A stretch of DNA of 64,000 nt from Dryocosmus kuriphilus (GCA_038277395.1 CM076190.1:229744082-229808081); one strand, 5' to 3'; counted from the first letter of the stretch, positions 1 to 12,170 are shown. Notes: a model not told the origin generated them from the sequence alone. Numbers and translations: made by a program.

Positions 1-270
1 ACTTAAGGAAAAAATGAAAATTAGAAATGACTGAGAAATTCTTACTAATAAAGTCGGCTAATTTCACCACACCGAAAATGAGATAACAGCACTAATAATA
101 GTTTTATTTGACATCAGGGGACGCATTGAGGACCCGAAGGTACTGCGCAGGAAGTTTCCATAGAGAATTTTTCTAGAAGCTTTCAGGTAGATTGTATCGG
201 CCATTCCCGACTACTCGGCAGTGGCCAACATGAATCGACAGGTTTCATAGTTCAAAGCGTCCTTGAAGCG
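1..270. other. Flank left of the giant palindrome; nothing recognised
   Basis: This stretch has no open frame of note and no counterpart on the right side of the palindrome. It sets the left boundary of the inverted repeat at 271. Confidence 0.5.
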
Positions 271-299
271 TCACTGCTAGGAGTTTATGCAGGAATTTG

Positions 300-900
300 A
301 CGAAGGTAAAACCAGCCGTTTGCCGATGGTTCGTGTCTGTGCTAAATGTGTGTCTGTAAAATTAATCAGTGACCGACAGGTGATGATGGTTTGCGTCCGT
401 GTTGAAATGAAATTCAGTCAATATTCAATTACGGCGGGTTGCTCAGAAATAGCTTTCAGGAGCAAGGTTTTATTCCAAGCTGAATGTTTGTAAAACCACA
501 GTTCGGTGGAAGGGTTCTGTTTCAGACTAAATGTGTGCAAAATTAATCAGTAATCGAAAGTCGATGATGGTTCGTGTCAATGCTGAACGTCTGTAAAATT
601 AGACAGTATCCGACAGGCTATGATGGTTTGTGTCTGTGCTAAATTAATCAGTGCGATGACGGTTCATGTTTGTGCTAAATAGTCATTCAATCAGTGTGAT
701 GAGGGTTTAAGTCCGTGCTAAAATACGCGCTGAGTGTCTTTAAAATTAATCAGTAACTGACAGACGATGGTGTTTCATGTCCGCGCTAAGTTTTTGTAGA
801 AAACAATCATTTACCAACACATGATGATGATGATGATGATGGTTCGTGCCTGTGCTAAAATGTCATTCAGTCATTAACTAAGTACGGTGGGTTGCTGACA
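300..900. repeat. Tandem subrepeats at the left arm end
   Basis: Degenerate units of roughly 60-70 bases repeat around a core like GTTCGTGTCTGTGCTAAAT followed by GTAAAATTAATCAGT. At least seven imperfect copies are visible between 300 and 900. The mirror set lies at about 9110-9725. Subrepeats inside terminal inverted repeats are a hallmark of foldback-type elements. Confidence 0.7.
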
Positions 901-1027
901 TTGGACTTCTGTAACGACTTGGAGTATTCATGATGTACATAGAACCTTCTATAACTTTAAAATAAAGAGGGAGATATACTAATAAACAATGATAGCACGT
1001 ACATTAGTTCAGGATACATACAAACCC

Positions 1028-1065
<38 letters not shown>
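1028..1065. repeat. (ATA)n microsatellite, left arm
   Basis: About 12 ATA triplets in a row. The mirrored (ATT)n tract in the other arm (8951-8994) is slightly longer, so the two arms have changed independently in length. Confidence 0.95.
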
Positions 1066-3529
1066 CCCAGGTCATATAAAATACTGCAATATCACAATGC
1101 ATTTTATTGAAGGTTTTACGATTTGCAGCACCACTTTAAATCAGTGCGTTTATCTGTTTATGTTAAATACGTAATATAGTGTCAGCATTCCCGAAGCTTG
1201 AGATAAAAAGTGACATGCATTTTATTAACAGTTTTCACACTCGTTCTTCTCTAAAGGCCTCTCTCTCTCTCTGTCTGTCTTATTTTTAGACATAGCAAGT
1301 TACCTATTATGATTTGAAGATTTAGCGTACAATAAAAAAAGAAGTCTCTCTGTTCTTCTTAGGTTGCAATTATGTCGTCTAAAAAAATATTTTACTTAAT
1401 TGTTGAAAAATTTTAAGTTCAATAATGAAAGTAAGAATTACGTTTTCCAAAATCATTCAAAATATTACATCGTATCCCCAAAATGCTATAACGTCATCTG
1501 AGAGATCATTAGTATTATACGTAAACAATAAATTCTTAATTTTACAGAAATTTTGCAAGGTTAATAATGTGATTCTTGGGAAAAGGGTTAATGTCCATGC
1601 TAAAGAGTAAAATAATTTGAAGAGAAATTATACAGCTCAGAATATGTAAAAAATAATTTAAAGTCATTTCTGTGTATTTTCGAGATCTCTCATAATGTGA
1701 TTTTAGAGATTAAAATAAGTGTATCATGTTTAACCTACTCTTGATGTCACACAAAATATGAAGTCAGCTTCCTGTCAACAAATGTCAAAGAGAAATTCGC
1801 TAAGGAGTTATAGTTACTGAAAAAACAAAGAGATAACTGGAGATGAGTGACACATACCTATGGAATGTATAAACAGTAAATTTGTTGATAAATTCAAAGA
1901 CCAACCAATGTAAGTCTTACATTTTACGAAATTCTTCGAAAATTATTACAACATATCCCCTAAGAAGCTATAACATAGATTTACAGTGTTTTAAGTAATG
2001 CGTTTGTCAGTAATAATCGAGGAGTGAACCTATTCTACAAATCTGAATTATTTATCCAACTATTGTGAGAAGCATCAAATCCTAACCTATTTACAAACGG
2101 TCTATTTCCCAGCTCTATTACTTTTTTTGCGATAGATAAATATCGAAATGCTTGACTTTTGAAAGTGCTTCTAAGTAACCGATTCAATATTTCTTATTTG
2201 ATTTTACTATAAATAGCTCTGTTGTCTAATCTGGATGCATCAGATTGCTCAAAACTTGATTATATTTACTGAGCAGGAATTGGAGGTTGCGGTTAAACAA
2301 AATACTCGACATTTGCATTCAGTAATTACAAACCTTACACCATCGGTTATAGAAAAGTCTAAAACTAAAATAAGTCTCTTACATTTTTTCTTTTATAATA
2401 ACCAAAATGAGTTCGGTTAAAAGAAATTAAGATTAATTATATATCATAAACAAGTACCTATAATGTTTAAAAATCACATTGAATTTAACTTATTAAAGGA
2501 ACTATATATTATTTATAGAAAGACATTTCACACTTAGTACCATGTTGGGTCTATTTTATCAGGTTTTATAAATGAACGAGATAAAACCTACAATCACAAA
2601 TATATTACATGTGTTAATTCTACTATTGGAAATAATAAACTATCTTTTAACCTGTTAAAGAATCATCTAATACAAATCTTATTTAATAACGCTAGCCTCT
2701 CTTATTTCATTAAGATTGAAATTATTTCAATGCGTTATTCCTGTTTCAGGTAACCGCAGTGAATTTACCAAATAAACCAGCTACATAAATTTTATAATCC
2801 ACTGTAAGCAACTTTGAAATAATCTTTAACAAAACAGAGTAATATGTTAAAAACTCAGTTAATTTAACTGAAACCTTGCAATAATAACATGATTAGTGAA
2901 GTATTGAAGATATTGAAATCAATCATTGACAATGAAAAAATACTTTTCTTAGGTCAACATTGAACTCTGTTTAAAATAAATCTACTTCAAGAGATAAAAA
3001 GGGCGAACTATATGAATAATGAATAGATTTGTACTGTTTATTCCTATACTAATTAGACCAAATGGTTGATTTCTTGCATACAAGTACAGAGATTTTTGTT
3101 CAGTGATATTAAAAGTGAAAGTAACCTCAGTTAACTATTAAAATATATGAGAAATAGGATGTTTTGGGGAGGATTATTTTGTAGTTGAAACAAGTAGATA
3201 TTGAAAAATGTTGGATTCAATTATTGCACACTTTAAATCATATGTTGAAGCTTTAAAAATCAGCTGATCCCCTCTTGCACTAACTAAAATGAATTCAGAG
3301 GAGAGAAATGAAGAAAAAATACACATACATTTTGAAAATTAGATTTATTTAATTTATTGCAATATAATAAATGTAAAGGACTACATATAACATTTTATAT
3401 ATGATTCTTAAGTTATTAATACAGGAAATGTTCAAGCCAATAATTCAGATGTTAATTCAACAATTAAAAATATTGAACCAGCAGTTGTTAAAGTTTTTAC
3501 ACCAATTAATAAGAATATTATCATTCAAT

Positions 3530-3767
3530 AATGCCAACCTCTCTTAGTTCATTAATGGTTGCAATTATTTTGAGCGTCTTATTTCTGTTTTTTTTGGGAT
3601 TGTGAAAGTGAGTGCAAATGATCGATCAATTTATTAGGATCTACCCAGTAATGTGAACATTTTGCTTCTATATATTCAGAGGAAAAGTCATTTTTAACAG
3701 CATCTTCATCTTCATCACCATCTTCATTATTGTTACCATCATCATCAGCATCATTATTGATTGTCAT
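3530..3767 (-). pseudogene. Acidic ORF remnant with ELRE-type tail, left arm
   Basis: On the minus strand an Asp/Glu/Asn-rich stretch (DADDDGNNNEDGDEDED) is followed by HYWVDPNKLIDHLHSLSQSQ. The left-arm frame then shifts in a poly-T/A run near 3590, so the conserved tail (ATNNELREVGIIE in the other arm) falls out of frame. The pattern 'W-DPN-L-D-L--L--SQ ... I---NELRE-GI' is one I recall from short insect ORFs linked to transposons. The function is unknown. The right-arm twin is at 6247-6492. Confidence 0.5.
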
Positions 3768-4340
3768 GGATGGTGAGTTATCATGTTGATCAAATTCTTC
3801 TTTTTAATCTTCATCATGTGACTCCAATTACCTCCATTCATTGTGCATGAGCACAGAATCTTCTAGAATCTTCGAGAAAGCCAGAGTGGTAAGTTATATA
3901 GTAGTACTTTTCTGTAGACATCTGCTCAAATAATGAAAGCAAAATTTAGATGTTAATATTTTTTTACTTTTTATACCTATTTGCATCATCTATCATTGAA
4001 AATAAAACTAATGATTAGACATTTAAAAAACGTTTTTACTTTTAAAGATTAACCTAAGTAATGATTAAATAATGGTTAATATGTATATCACAAGCATTTG
4101 CCACATCTCCATTAGGATTTAAAATGGTGTTTGTATATTCCAACATAATGCAGTACCCCAGTCTGACATGTCAGGCAATCCTGAACAAGGCGGAAGCACA
4201 TACGTTGAAGCGATGTTAAAAAATGTTGAGCTGACGTCAAACCAAAGTTGAATAAACGTTAACTCAACGTTGGTTCAACGTTGCACAAAAATTGATTACA
4301 TATCTGATATGTCAAGCCTAGCCACTTTACATGTACTTTA

Positions 4341-4575
4341 TTGCCACGTTTCTTGATTATTTTTTTCCGCAAGGTATACGTCTGGATGGTTCTCTTTGAA
4401 AAGTTCCTGTTCATAGAATCCGCCAGCGATAGTTTGCTCTTGATAGTCCTTGTGCTTGTACGCCGCTGGATTGTTGGATATAACTTGAGTGACAGTGAAT
4501 ATCTCTCTTGTCCAGTTGGGAGGTGTATACTTTAACTTACTTTCATAGTAATTTACGTCTAGAGTTTATTATATA
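4341..4575 (-). pseudogene. Integrase C-terminal tail remnant, left arm
   Basis: The minus strand encodes a segment with PPNWTREIFTV, IAGGFYEQELF and HPDVYL, followed by a frameshift before a chromodomain-like GNKVHVKWLG. This is the pattern at the end of retroviral-type (rve) integrases of the F54H12.3-like group found in Maverick/Polinton-type transposons. Only the tail is present; no DDE core is visible in the arm. The same frameshift, just after the VYL motif, occurs in the right-arm copy, so the lesion predates or was shared by arm duplication. Confidence 0.6.
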
Positions 4576-4988
4576 ACGCCATATACACAGACAGATGTCG
4601 ATTGCACAGGCGCAAAGTTATTGTCACATGAAACATAACCTCTAATCATGAAACAAAAACCGAGTCGCCATATTTTATAACGTAGATGACGCCAGTATAA
4701 CTGTAAGGGTTCTGCAACTCAGTCGGTAAGACGAGAGAGCCTTCATACCATTTTTCCTCTTCCAATGTTCCCTGAAATTTCATAATTACAACCTGTTCAA
4801 TCAAATCATACCATTTTGCCTGTTCCAACTCTAAAAATATTCCCTAAAATTTAAAAATCACAATTTGTGCAATCGAATCACTCATTTTCCCTGTACCGAC
4901 TCTAAAAGCGTTACCCTGAAATTTATTTTCCCCTTTCCAGCTAATAAAACTGAGGATAATATTTTCCCCCTCTCCAGCCGATAAAACT

Positions 4989-4999
4989 ATTGTCCTCAG
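4989..4999. other. Spacer at the centre of the palindrome
   Basis: Eleven bases (TATTGTCCTCA) separate the two arms. The TGTCCTCAGTTTTAT portion also recurs 40 bases away in each arm, so the centre is itself made of short inverted and direct copies. Confidence 0.85.
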
Positions 5000-5423
5000 T
5001 TTTATCGGCTGGAGAGGGCGAAAATATTGTCCTCAGTTTTATTAGCTGGAAAGGGGGAAAATAAGTTTCAGGGTAACGCTTTTAGGGTTGGTACAGGGAA
5101 AATGGTGTGATTCGATTGCACAAATTGTGATTTTTAAATTTTAGGGAATATTTTTAGAGTTGGAGCAGGCAAAATGGTATGATTTGATTGTACAGATTGT
5201 AATTATGAAATTTCAGGGTACATTGGAAGAGGAAAAATGGTATGAAAGCTCTCTCGTCTTGCCGACTGAGTTGCAGAACCCTTACAGCTATACTGGCGTC
5301 ATCTGCGTAATAAAATATGGCGACTCGGTTTTTGTTTCATGATTAGAGGTTATGTTTCATGTGACAATAACTTTGCGTCTGCGCAATCGACATCTGTCTA
5401 TGTATATGGCGTTATATAATAAA

Positions 5424-5650
5424 CTCTAGACGTAAATTATTATGAAAGTAAGTTAAAGTATACACCTCCCAACTGGACAAGAGAGATATTCACGGTCACT
5501 CAAGTTATATCCAACAATCCAGCGGCGTACATGCACAAGGACTATCAAGAGCAAACTATCGCTGGCGGATTCTATGAACAGGAACTTTTCAAAGAGAACC
5601 ATCCAGACGTATACCTTGTGGGAAAAAATAATCAAGAAACGTGGCAATAA
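5424..5650 (+). pseudogene. Integrase C-terminal tail remnant, right arm
   Basis: This is the mirror copy of 4341-4575. It reads KLKYTPPNWTREIFTV, then IAGGFYEQELFKENHPDVYL, then runs into a stop at 5648-5650. A one-base shift in the poly-A run near 5627 puts the following GNKVHVKWLG out of frame; that motif is typical of the chromodomain attached to rve integrases of F54H12.3-like transposon proteins. In-frame stops occur just upstream of 5424. It points outward from the palindrome centre, as does its twin. Confidence 0.62.
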
Positions 5651-6246
5651 AGTACATGTAAAGTGGCTAGGCTTGACATATCAGATATGTAATCAATTTT
5701 TGTGCAACGTTGAACCAACGTTGAACCAAAGTTGAACCAACGTTGAATCAACGTTGAACCAACGTTGGTTTTTAACGTTTATTCAACTTTGGTTTCACGT
5801 CAGCTCAACATTTTTTTAACATCGTTTCAACGTATGTGCTTCCGTCTTGTTCAGGATTGCCTGACATGTCAGACTGGGGTACTGCATTATGTTGGAATAT
5901 ACAAACACCATTTTAAATCCTAATGGATATGTGGCAAATGCTTGTGATATACATATTAACCATTATTTAATCATTAGTTAGGTTAATCTTTAAAAGTAAA
6001 AACGTTTTTTAAATGTCTAATCATTAGATTTATTTTCAATGATAGATGATGCAAATAGGTATAAAAAGTAAAAAAATATTAACATCTAAATTTTGCTGTC
6101 ATTATTTGAGCAGATGTTTACAGAATAGTACTACTATATAATTTACAATTACAATTAAACAATTAATTTAAAATGAATGGAGGTAATTGGAGTCACAAGA
6201 TGAATATTAAAAAGAAGAATTTGATCAACATGATTACTCACCATCC

Positions 6247-6492
6247 ATGACAATCAATAATGATGCTGATGATGATGGTAACAATAATGAAGATGGTGAT
6301 GATGATGAAGATGCTGTTAAAAATGACTTTTCCTCTAAATATATAGAAGCAAAATGTTCACATTACTGGGCAGATCCTAATAAATTGATCGATCATTTGC
6401 ACTCACTTTCACAATCCCAAAAAAACAGAAATAAGACGCTTAAAATAATTGCAACCAATAATGAACTAAGAGAGGTTGGCATTATTGAATGA
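6247..6492 (+). pseudogene. Acidic ORF with ELRE-type tail, right arm
   Basis: An 81-residue open frame begins MTINNDADDDGNNNEDG and ends NNELREVGIIE. The centre holds HYWADPNKLIDHLHSLSQSQ. It is the intact-frame version of the left-arm remnant at 3530-3767. The N-terminal half is low-complexity acidic; the C-terminal half resembles a short conserved tail seen in insect transposon-linked ORFs (recollection, not searched). No upstream exon was identified, so it may be only the last part of a larger protein. Confidence 0.5.
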
Positions 6493-8950
6493 TAATATTC
6501 TTATTAATTGGTGTAAAAACTTTAACAACTGCTGGTTCAATATTTTTAATTGTTGAATTAACGTCTGAATTATTGGCTTGAACATTTCCTGTACTTATAA
6601 CTTAAGAATCACATATAAAAATGTTATATGTAGTTCTTTACATTTATTATATTACAATAAATTAAATAAATCTAATTTTCAAAATGTATGTGTATTTCTT
6701 CTTCATTCCTCTCCCCTGAATTCATTTTAGTTAGTGCAAGAGGGGATCAGCTGATCTTTTAAAGCTTTAACATATGATTTAAAGTGTGCAATAATTGAAT
6801 CCAACATTTTTCAATATCTACTTGTTTCAACTACAAAATAATCCTCCCCAGAACATCCTATTTCTCATATATTTTAATAGTTAACTGAGGTTACTTTCAC
6901 TTTTAATATCACTGAACAAAAATCTTTGTACTTGTATGCAAGAAATCAATCATTTTGTCTAAGTAGTATAGGAATCAATAGTACAAATCTATTCATTATT
7001 CATATAGTTCGCCTTTTTTATCTCTTGAAGTAGATTTATTTTAAACAGTGTTCAATTTTGGCCTAAGAAAAGTATTTTTTCATTGTCAATGATTGATTTC
7101 AATATCTTCAATACCTCACTAATCATGTTATTATTGCAAGGTTTCAGTTAAATTAACTGAGTTTTTAACATATTACTCTGTTTTGTTAAAGATTATTTCA
7201 AGGTTGCTTACAGTGGATTATAAAATTTACGTAGCTGGTTTATTTGGAAAATTGACTGCGGTTACCTGAAACAGGAAAATAACGTATTGAAATAATTTCA
7301 ATCTTAATGAAACAAGAGAGGCTAGAGTTATTAAATAAGATTTTTATTAGATGATTCTTTAACAGTTTAAAAGATAGTTTATTATTTCCAATAGTAGAAT
7401 TAACACATGTAATATATGTGTGATTGTAAGTTTTATCTCGTTAATTTATAAAACCTGATAAAATAGACCCAACATGGTACTAAGTGTGAAATGTCTTTCT
7501 ATAAATAATATATAGTTCCTTTAATAAGTTAAATTCAATGTGATTTTTGAACATTATAGGTACTTGTTTATGATATATAATTAACCTTAATTTCTTTTAA
7601 CCGAACTCATTTTGGTTATTATAAAAGAAAAAATAAGAGACTTATTTTAGTTTTAGACTTTTCTATGTATAACCGATGGTCTAAGGTTTGTAATTACTGA
7701 ATGCAAATTTGGGTATTTTATTTAGCCACAACCTCCAATTCCTGTTCAGTAAATATAATCAAGTCTTTGAGAAATTTCATTCATCCAGATTAGACAACAG
7801 AGCCATTTATAGTAAAATCAAATAAGAAATATTGAATCAGTTACTTAGAAACACTTTCAAAAGTCAAGCATTTCAATACTTATCTATCGGAAAAAAGTAA
7901 TAGAGCTGGGAAATAGACCGTTTGTAAATAGGTTAGGATTTGATGCTTCTCACAATAGTTGGATAAATAATTCAGATTTGTAGAATAGGTTCACTCCTCG
8001 ATTATTACTGACAAACGCATTACTTAAAACACTTTAAATCTATGTTATAGCTTCTTAGGGGATATGTTGTAATAATTTTCGAAGAATTTCGTAAAATGTA
8101 AGACTTACATTGGTTGGTCTTTGAATTTATCAACAAATTTACTGTTTATACATTCCATAGGTATGTGTCACTCATCTCCAGTTATCTCTTTGTTTTTTCA
8201 GTAACTATAACTCCTTAGCGAATTTCTCTTTGACATTTGTTGACAGGAAGCTGACTTCATATTTTCTGTGACATCAAGAGTAGGTTAAACATGATACACT
8301 TATTTTAATCTCTAAAATCACATTATGAGAGATCTCGCAAATACACAGAAATGACTTTAAATTATTTTTTACATATTCTGAGCTGTACAATTGCTCTTCT
8401 AATTATTTTACTCTTTAGCATGGACATTAACCCTTTTCCCAAGAATCACATTATTAACCTTGCAAAATTTCTGTAAAATTGAGAATTTATTGTTTACGTA
8501 TCATACTAATGATCTCTCAGATGACGTTATAGCATTTTGGGGATACGATGTAATATTTTGAAAGAGTTTGGAAAACGTAATTCTTACTTTCATTATTGAA
8601 CTTAAAATTTTTCAACAATTAAGTAAAATATTTTTTTAGACGACATAACTGCAACCTAAGAAGAACAGAGAGACTTCTTTTTTTATTGTACGCTAAATCT
8701 TCAAATCATGATAGGTAAATTGCTATGTCTAAAAGTAAGAGAGAGAGAGAGAGAGAGGCCTTTAGAGAAGAACGAGTGTGAAACCTGTTAATAAAATGCA
8801 TGTCACTTTTTATCTCAAGCTTCGGGAATGCTGATACTATATTACGTATTCAACATAAACAGATAAACGCACTGATTTAAAGTGGTGCTACAAATCGTAA
8901 AACCTTCAATAAAATGCATTGTGGTATTGCAGTATTTTATATGACTTGGG

Positions 8951-8994
<44 letters not shown>
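8951..8994. repeat. (ATT)n microsatellite, right arm
   Basis: About 14 ATT triplets mirror the left-arm tract at 1028-1065. Confidence 0.95.
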
Positions 8995-9109
8995 GGGTCT
9001 GTGTGTATCCTCAACTAATATACGTACTATCATTGTCTATTAGTATATCTCCCTCTTTATTTTAAAGTTATAGAAGGTTCCATGTACATCATAAATACTC
9101 CAAGTCGTT

Positions 9110-9725
9110 ACAGAAGTCCAATGTCAGCAACCCACCGTACTTAGTTATTGACTGAATGACATTTTAGCACAGACACGAACCATCATCATCATCATCATCA
9201 TCATGTGTTGGTAAGTGATTGTTTTCTACAAAAACTTAGCGCGAACATGAACCACCATCGTATGTCAGTTACTGATTAATTTTACAGACACTCAGCACGT
9301 ATTTTAGCACGGACATAAACCCTCATCACACTGATTGAATGACTATTTATCACAGTCACGAACCGTCATCGCACTGATTAATTTAGCACAGATACAAACC
9401 ATCATAGCCTGTCGGATACTGTCTAAATTTACAGATGTTCAGCATTCACACGAACCGTCATCGACTTTCGATTACTGATTAATTTTGCAAACATTTAGCC
9501 TGAAACAGAACCCTTATACCGAACTGTGGTTTTACAAACATTCAGCTTGGAACAAAACCTTGCTCCTGAAAGCTATATCTGAGCAACCCGCCGTAATTGA
9601 ATATTGACTGAATTTCATTTCAACACGGATGCAAACCATCATCATCTATCGGTCACTGATTAATTTTACAGACACACATTTAGCACAGACACGAACCATC
9701 GGCAAATGGCTGGTTTTACCTTCGT
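9110..9725. repeat. Tandem subrepeats at the right arm end
   Basis: This is the mirror of 300-900. Units contain CACGAACCATCATC-type and GATTAATTTTACAGACA-type cores. A further, more diverged unit set continues outside the palindrome at about 9860-10030 (for example CTCGGCAACCCGCC), so the array once extended further on this side. Confidence 0.65.
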
Positions 9726-9809
9726 CAAATTCCTACATAAACTCCTAGCAGTGATTTCCATGATTGGATTTTCAACATAACTTTGCTTTTAAAAAATCGT
9801 TAAATTATC

Positions 9810-9857
9810 TACACACACACACGCGCGCGCGCGCTCGCACGAACGCACGCACACAGT
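9810..9857. repeat. Mixed (CA)n/(CG)n dinucleotide tract
   Basis: An ACACAC run passes into CGCGCG and then CGCACGAACGCACGCACACA. It lies just outside the right palindrome end. Confidence 0.9.
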
Positions 9858-10039
9858 GAAGTATAGACATTTAATCTGAAACGGAATCCTTCCATCACAC
9901 TAAAGTTTTTATAAAATTTAGTCTACAGCTCGGCAACCCGCCTTACTTGGTTGAATTCAAACACTTACCGCCATCGCCTCATTCCTAAATTAATGATTAT
10001 TGCCTGCAGCTCCGCAACCCTCCTTACTTTTTGAAAATT

Positions 10040-11640
10040 TCTGTAGTGTATCACTTAGATCAGTTTGAGGAACTGTTTTGTAAGAATTAAGATTTTGCCC
10101 CTTTTTACGTATCTCTTACAGTTTTCGATATATTTGCAAATTTTGAAATTTTTCTTTGTGTATCATTTAGATCTGTCCGAAAAACATCCCTTTTTTTAAA
10201 TACATTTTTGTCATATCTCCTACCGTTTTCGAGTATTGCAAGGTTTTAGTTAAATTAATTGAATTTTTAGCATATTACTTTGTCCTTTTAAGGAATATTT
10301 CAAACTTTCTTACAGTGGATTATAAAATATATGTAGCAGATTTATATAGTAGATTGATTGTGGTCACTTGAAACAAAAAATAATGCCTTTAAGTAATTTC
10401 AACGATTACTTAAATAAGAGAGGTTAGCGTTATTAAATAATACTTTTATTCTGATTTTTAACAGCTTAAAAGCTCGTTTATTATTTCCAACAGTAGAATT
10501 AACACATGTAATATATATGATTGTAAATTTTATCTCGTGAGTTTATAAAAAAAACTGGCAAAATATACCCAGAATGGTACTAATTATGCAATATCTTTCT
10601 ATTACTCTATAATATATGGCTCTTTTAATAAGTTAAATTCAATGTGATTTTTTAAACACTATAAGTACTACTCATCTTCATTTCTTGTATCTGAACTCAT
10701 TCTGCTTATTATTATTATTAAAGTGTAAGAGATCTGAGACCTGTAATAATATAATCATGACAATAAAGAAGAATGCATTCTGACTCCTCACTTCACACTC
10801 CGAGCATCGAGGGACTTTGAAACTCGTCGAGTTCTCGGGAATCCCCATAATACGTCACCTACAGTATGTGTTGAAGAGTGATGTAAATTCCATTACATAA
10901 CCTTGACTGCATTTGTAAACATTCTGCACGAAAAATCATTGCATCACAATGCGCAACATTGCATCATCTTGCGTAACTTGTCGAAACTTATCGAAACGTG
11001 TCGATTCTAGAACATTCTCACGCGAATAATGAAGGATGCAAAAAACAAAACAAAATTCTTGGAGTTTTGAACATTTTTTTTAGCCTATCATTTAGACCAT
11101 CACGAGAAAGTTTCCCCTTCTCCTAATCCCTTTTTCCATACCACTTACCGTTTTAGAGATATCTGGAAATTTTAAAAAATGCAAAAGAAATCAGAAAAAA
11201 ATCTTGGAAATTTGAAATTTTGTTAAGGCTATCATTTATATCAGTATGAAAAGCTTCCCACTTGTCCTAATCCCTTTTGTCATATCTCTTACGGTTTTCG
11301 AGATACGAACAATTTTGGAAATTACAAAAAGTTTGGAATTTTGAAAAAAATTTTAGCGCATCAGATAGATTGGCTTGAGAAAGCGTTCTAAAAGAATGAA
11401 AATTTTGCTCGTTTTTGCGTAGCTCTTACCGTTTTCGAGATACCTCCAACGTTTGAAAATCCAAAAAAATCAAAAATGTTGGAATTTTGAAAATTTTTTA
11501 AGGCTATCATTTAGATCAGTCTGAGGAAGTCCCCTTTTTTAAAAATTCCAAAATTTTGTCCGTTTTTGCGTAGCTCTTACCGTTTTCGAGATATCTGCAA
11601 AAATTTGAAAATTCACGTCTACTTTCGATATTTGGAAACT
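10040..11640. repeat. Tandem AT-rich repeat with a 'TACCGTTTTCGAGAT' core
   Basis: Imperfect units of roughly 130-150 bases each contain a core like CTTACCGTTTTCGAGATAT followed by TTTGAAATTTT and ATCATTTAGATC. About two units lie at 10040-10240 and five at 11050-11620. Between them sits the arm-like copy at 10230-10735. No coding capacity is seen. Similar wording recurs in other repeats of this window (17880-18420, 34900-35000, 37250-37330), so this may be one broad family. Confidence 0.6.
10230..10735 (+). repeat. Diverged third copy of a palindrome-arm segment
   Basis: ATTGCAAGGTTTTAGTTAAA and the following 500 bases match the right arm at about 7133-7640 in the same orientation, with clearly more divergence than the two arms have from each other. 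Shared landmarks are AGTGGATTATAAAAT, AACACATGTAATATAT and GATTGTAAATTTTATCTCG. It shows that the arm sequence belongs to an interspersed family. Confidence 0.75.
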
Positions 11641-12170
11641 TGTATACAGTAGTGTTATCTGTCGTCATCAAAAATAAGCTTGCCATGGTGTACTTCTGGC
11701 AACAACTTTAGCATTTTTCATTCCAGCCTCAGAACCCTACCTTACCCGACTAATGGTAACAAACTGTCATGTTTCTAATGCATCCAGAAGCCCTACCTTA
11801 CCGACCGAGGGTAATACCGATTGTCGATGCTAACACGGACAGAAAGAACTAGTGGCGCCATCTGTCGGCGGCAGTGCGAAGCTTGTCGTGCTGCCGCAGA
11901 AGCCCCCTTGTTATACTACTTAAATAGAATTAAAAACTTGCGAGCGAAATGGCACATAAACTGGCGAGCGAAAAGGGACAATAACTGGCGAGAGAAAAGT
12001 AAAGAAATGGCGAACGAAAAGGTACAAAATCTAGCGAGCGAAAAGGCAATACGAATAGAGGCACTACGAATAGAGAAAAATAAACCGAATTGTTAAAGAG
12101 TGGAAAGAATGAATAGCCATGATGGCCGAAATAAAACATCTTATACTACTACTACTACTACTATATTTCT
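11640..12170. other. Unassigned stretch ending in a (CTA)n tail
   Basis: A 91-codon frame (11821-12096, +) is present, but its second half is built from a degenerate GCGAGCGAAAAGG-type repeat of about 21-24 bases, so I do not call it a gene. Two related blocks (CCCTACCTTACC..) lie at about 11715 and 11790. The segment ends with CTA triplets (12143-12162), which may be the tail of a short retroelement. Confidence 0.4.

Larger units (their letters stand above)
271..9754. repeat. Giant palindrome (foldback-like element), arms 271-4988 and 5000-9754
   Basis: The sequence from 271 (TCACTGCTAGGAGTTTATG) is found again, reverse-complemented, ending at 9754. The match continues with about 95-97% identity by eye to the centre, where CCAGCCGATAAAAC and its complement flank an 11-base spacer (4989-4999). 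The arms differ by scattered substitutions and small indels. The main length difference is an AACGTTGAACC-type motif run that is longer on the right (about 5702-5775) than on the left (about 4235-4290). Outer arm ends carry tandem subrepeats, as in foldback transposons. I see no convincing target-site duplication at 271/9754. The arms carry coding remnants (4341-4575, 3579-3767, 5424-5650, 6247-6492), so this is probably a derivative of a larger transposon of Maverick/Polinton type or a foldback element. That class call is inference. Confidence 0.93.

Noticed and set aside
4646..5342. Mirror 60-codon frames beginning MEQAKWYDLI in both arms
   Set aside because: The sequence is made of short direct repeats (GGAACAGGCAAAATGG-like), so the frames are probably fortuitous; presence in both arms only reflects the palindrome.
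271..9754. Palindrome as a simple assembly artefact (one haplotype joined to its own reverse complement)
   Set aside because: The arms differ by several percent with independent indels and microsatellite lengths, which an artefact from one molecule would not give. A join of two alleles is still possible and is listed as a test.
11821..12096. 91-codon open frame
   Set aside because: Its second half is built of a GCGAGCGAAAAGG-type short repeat and no splice, promoter or family evidence supports it.
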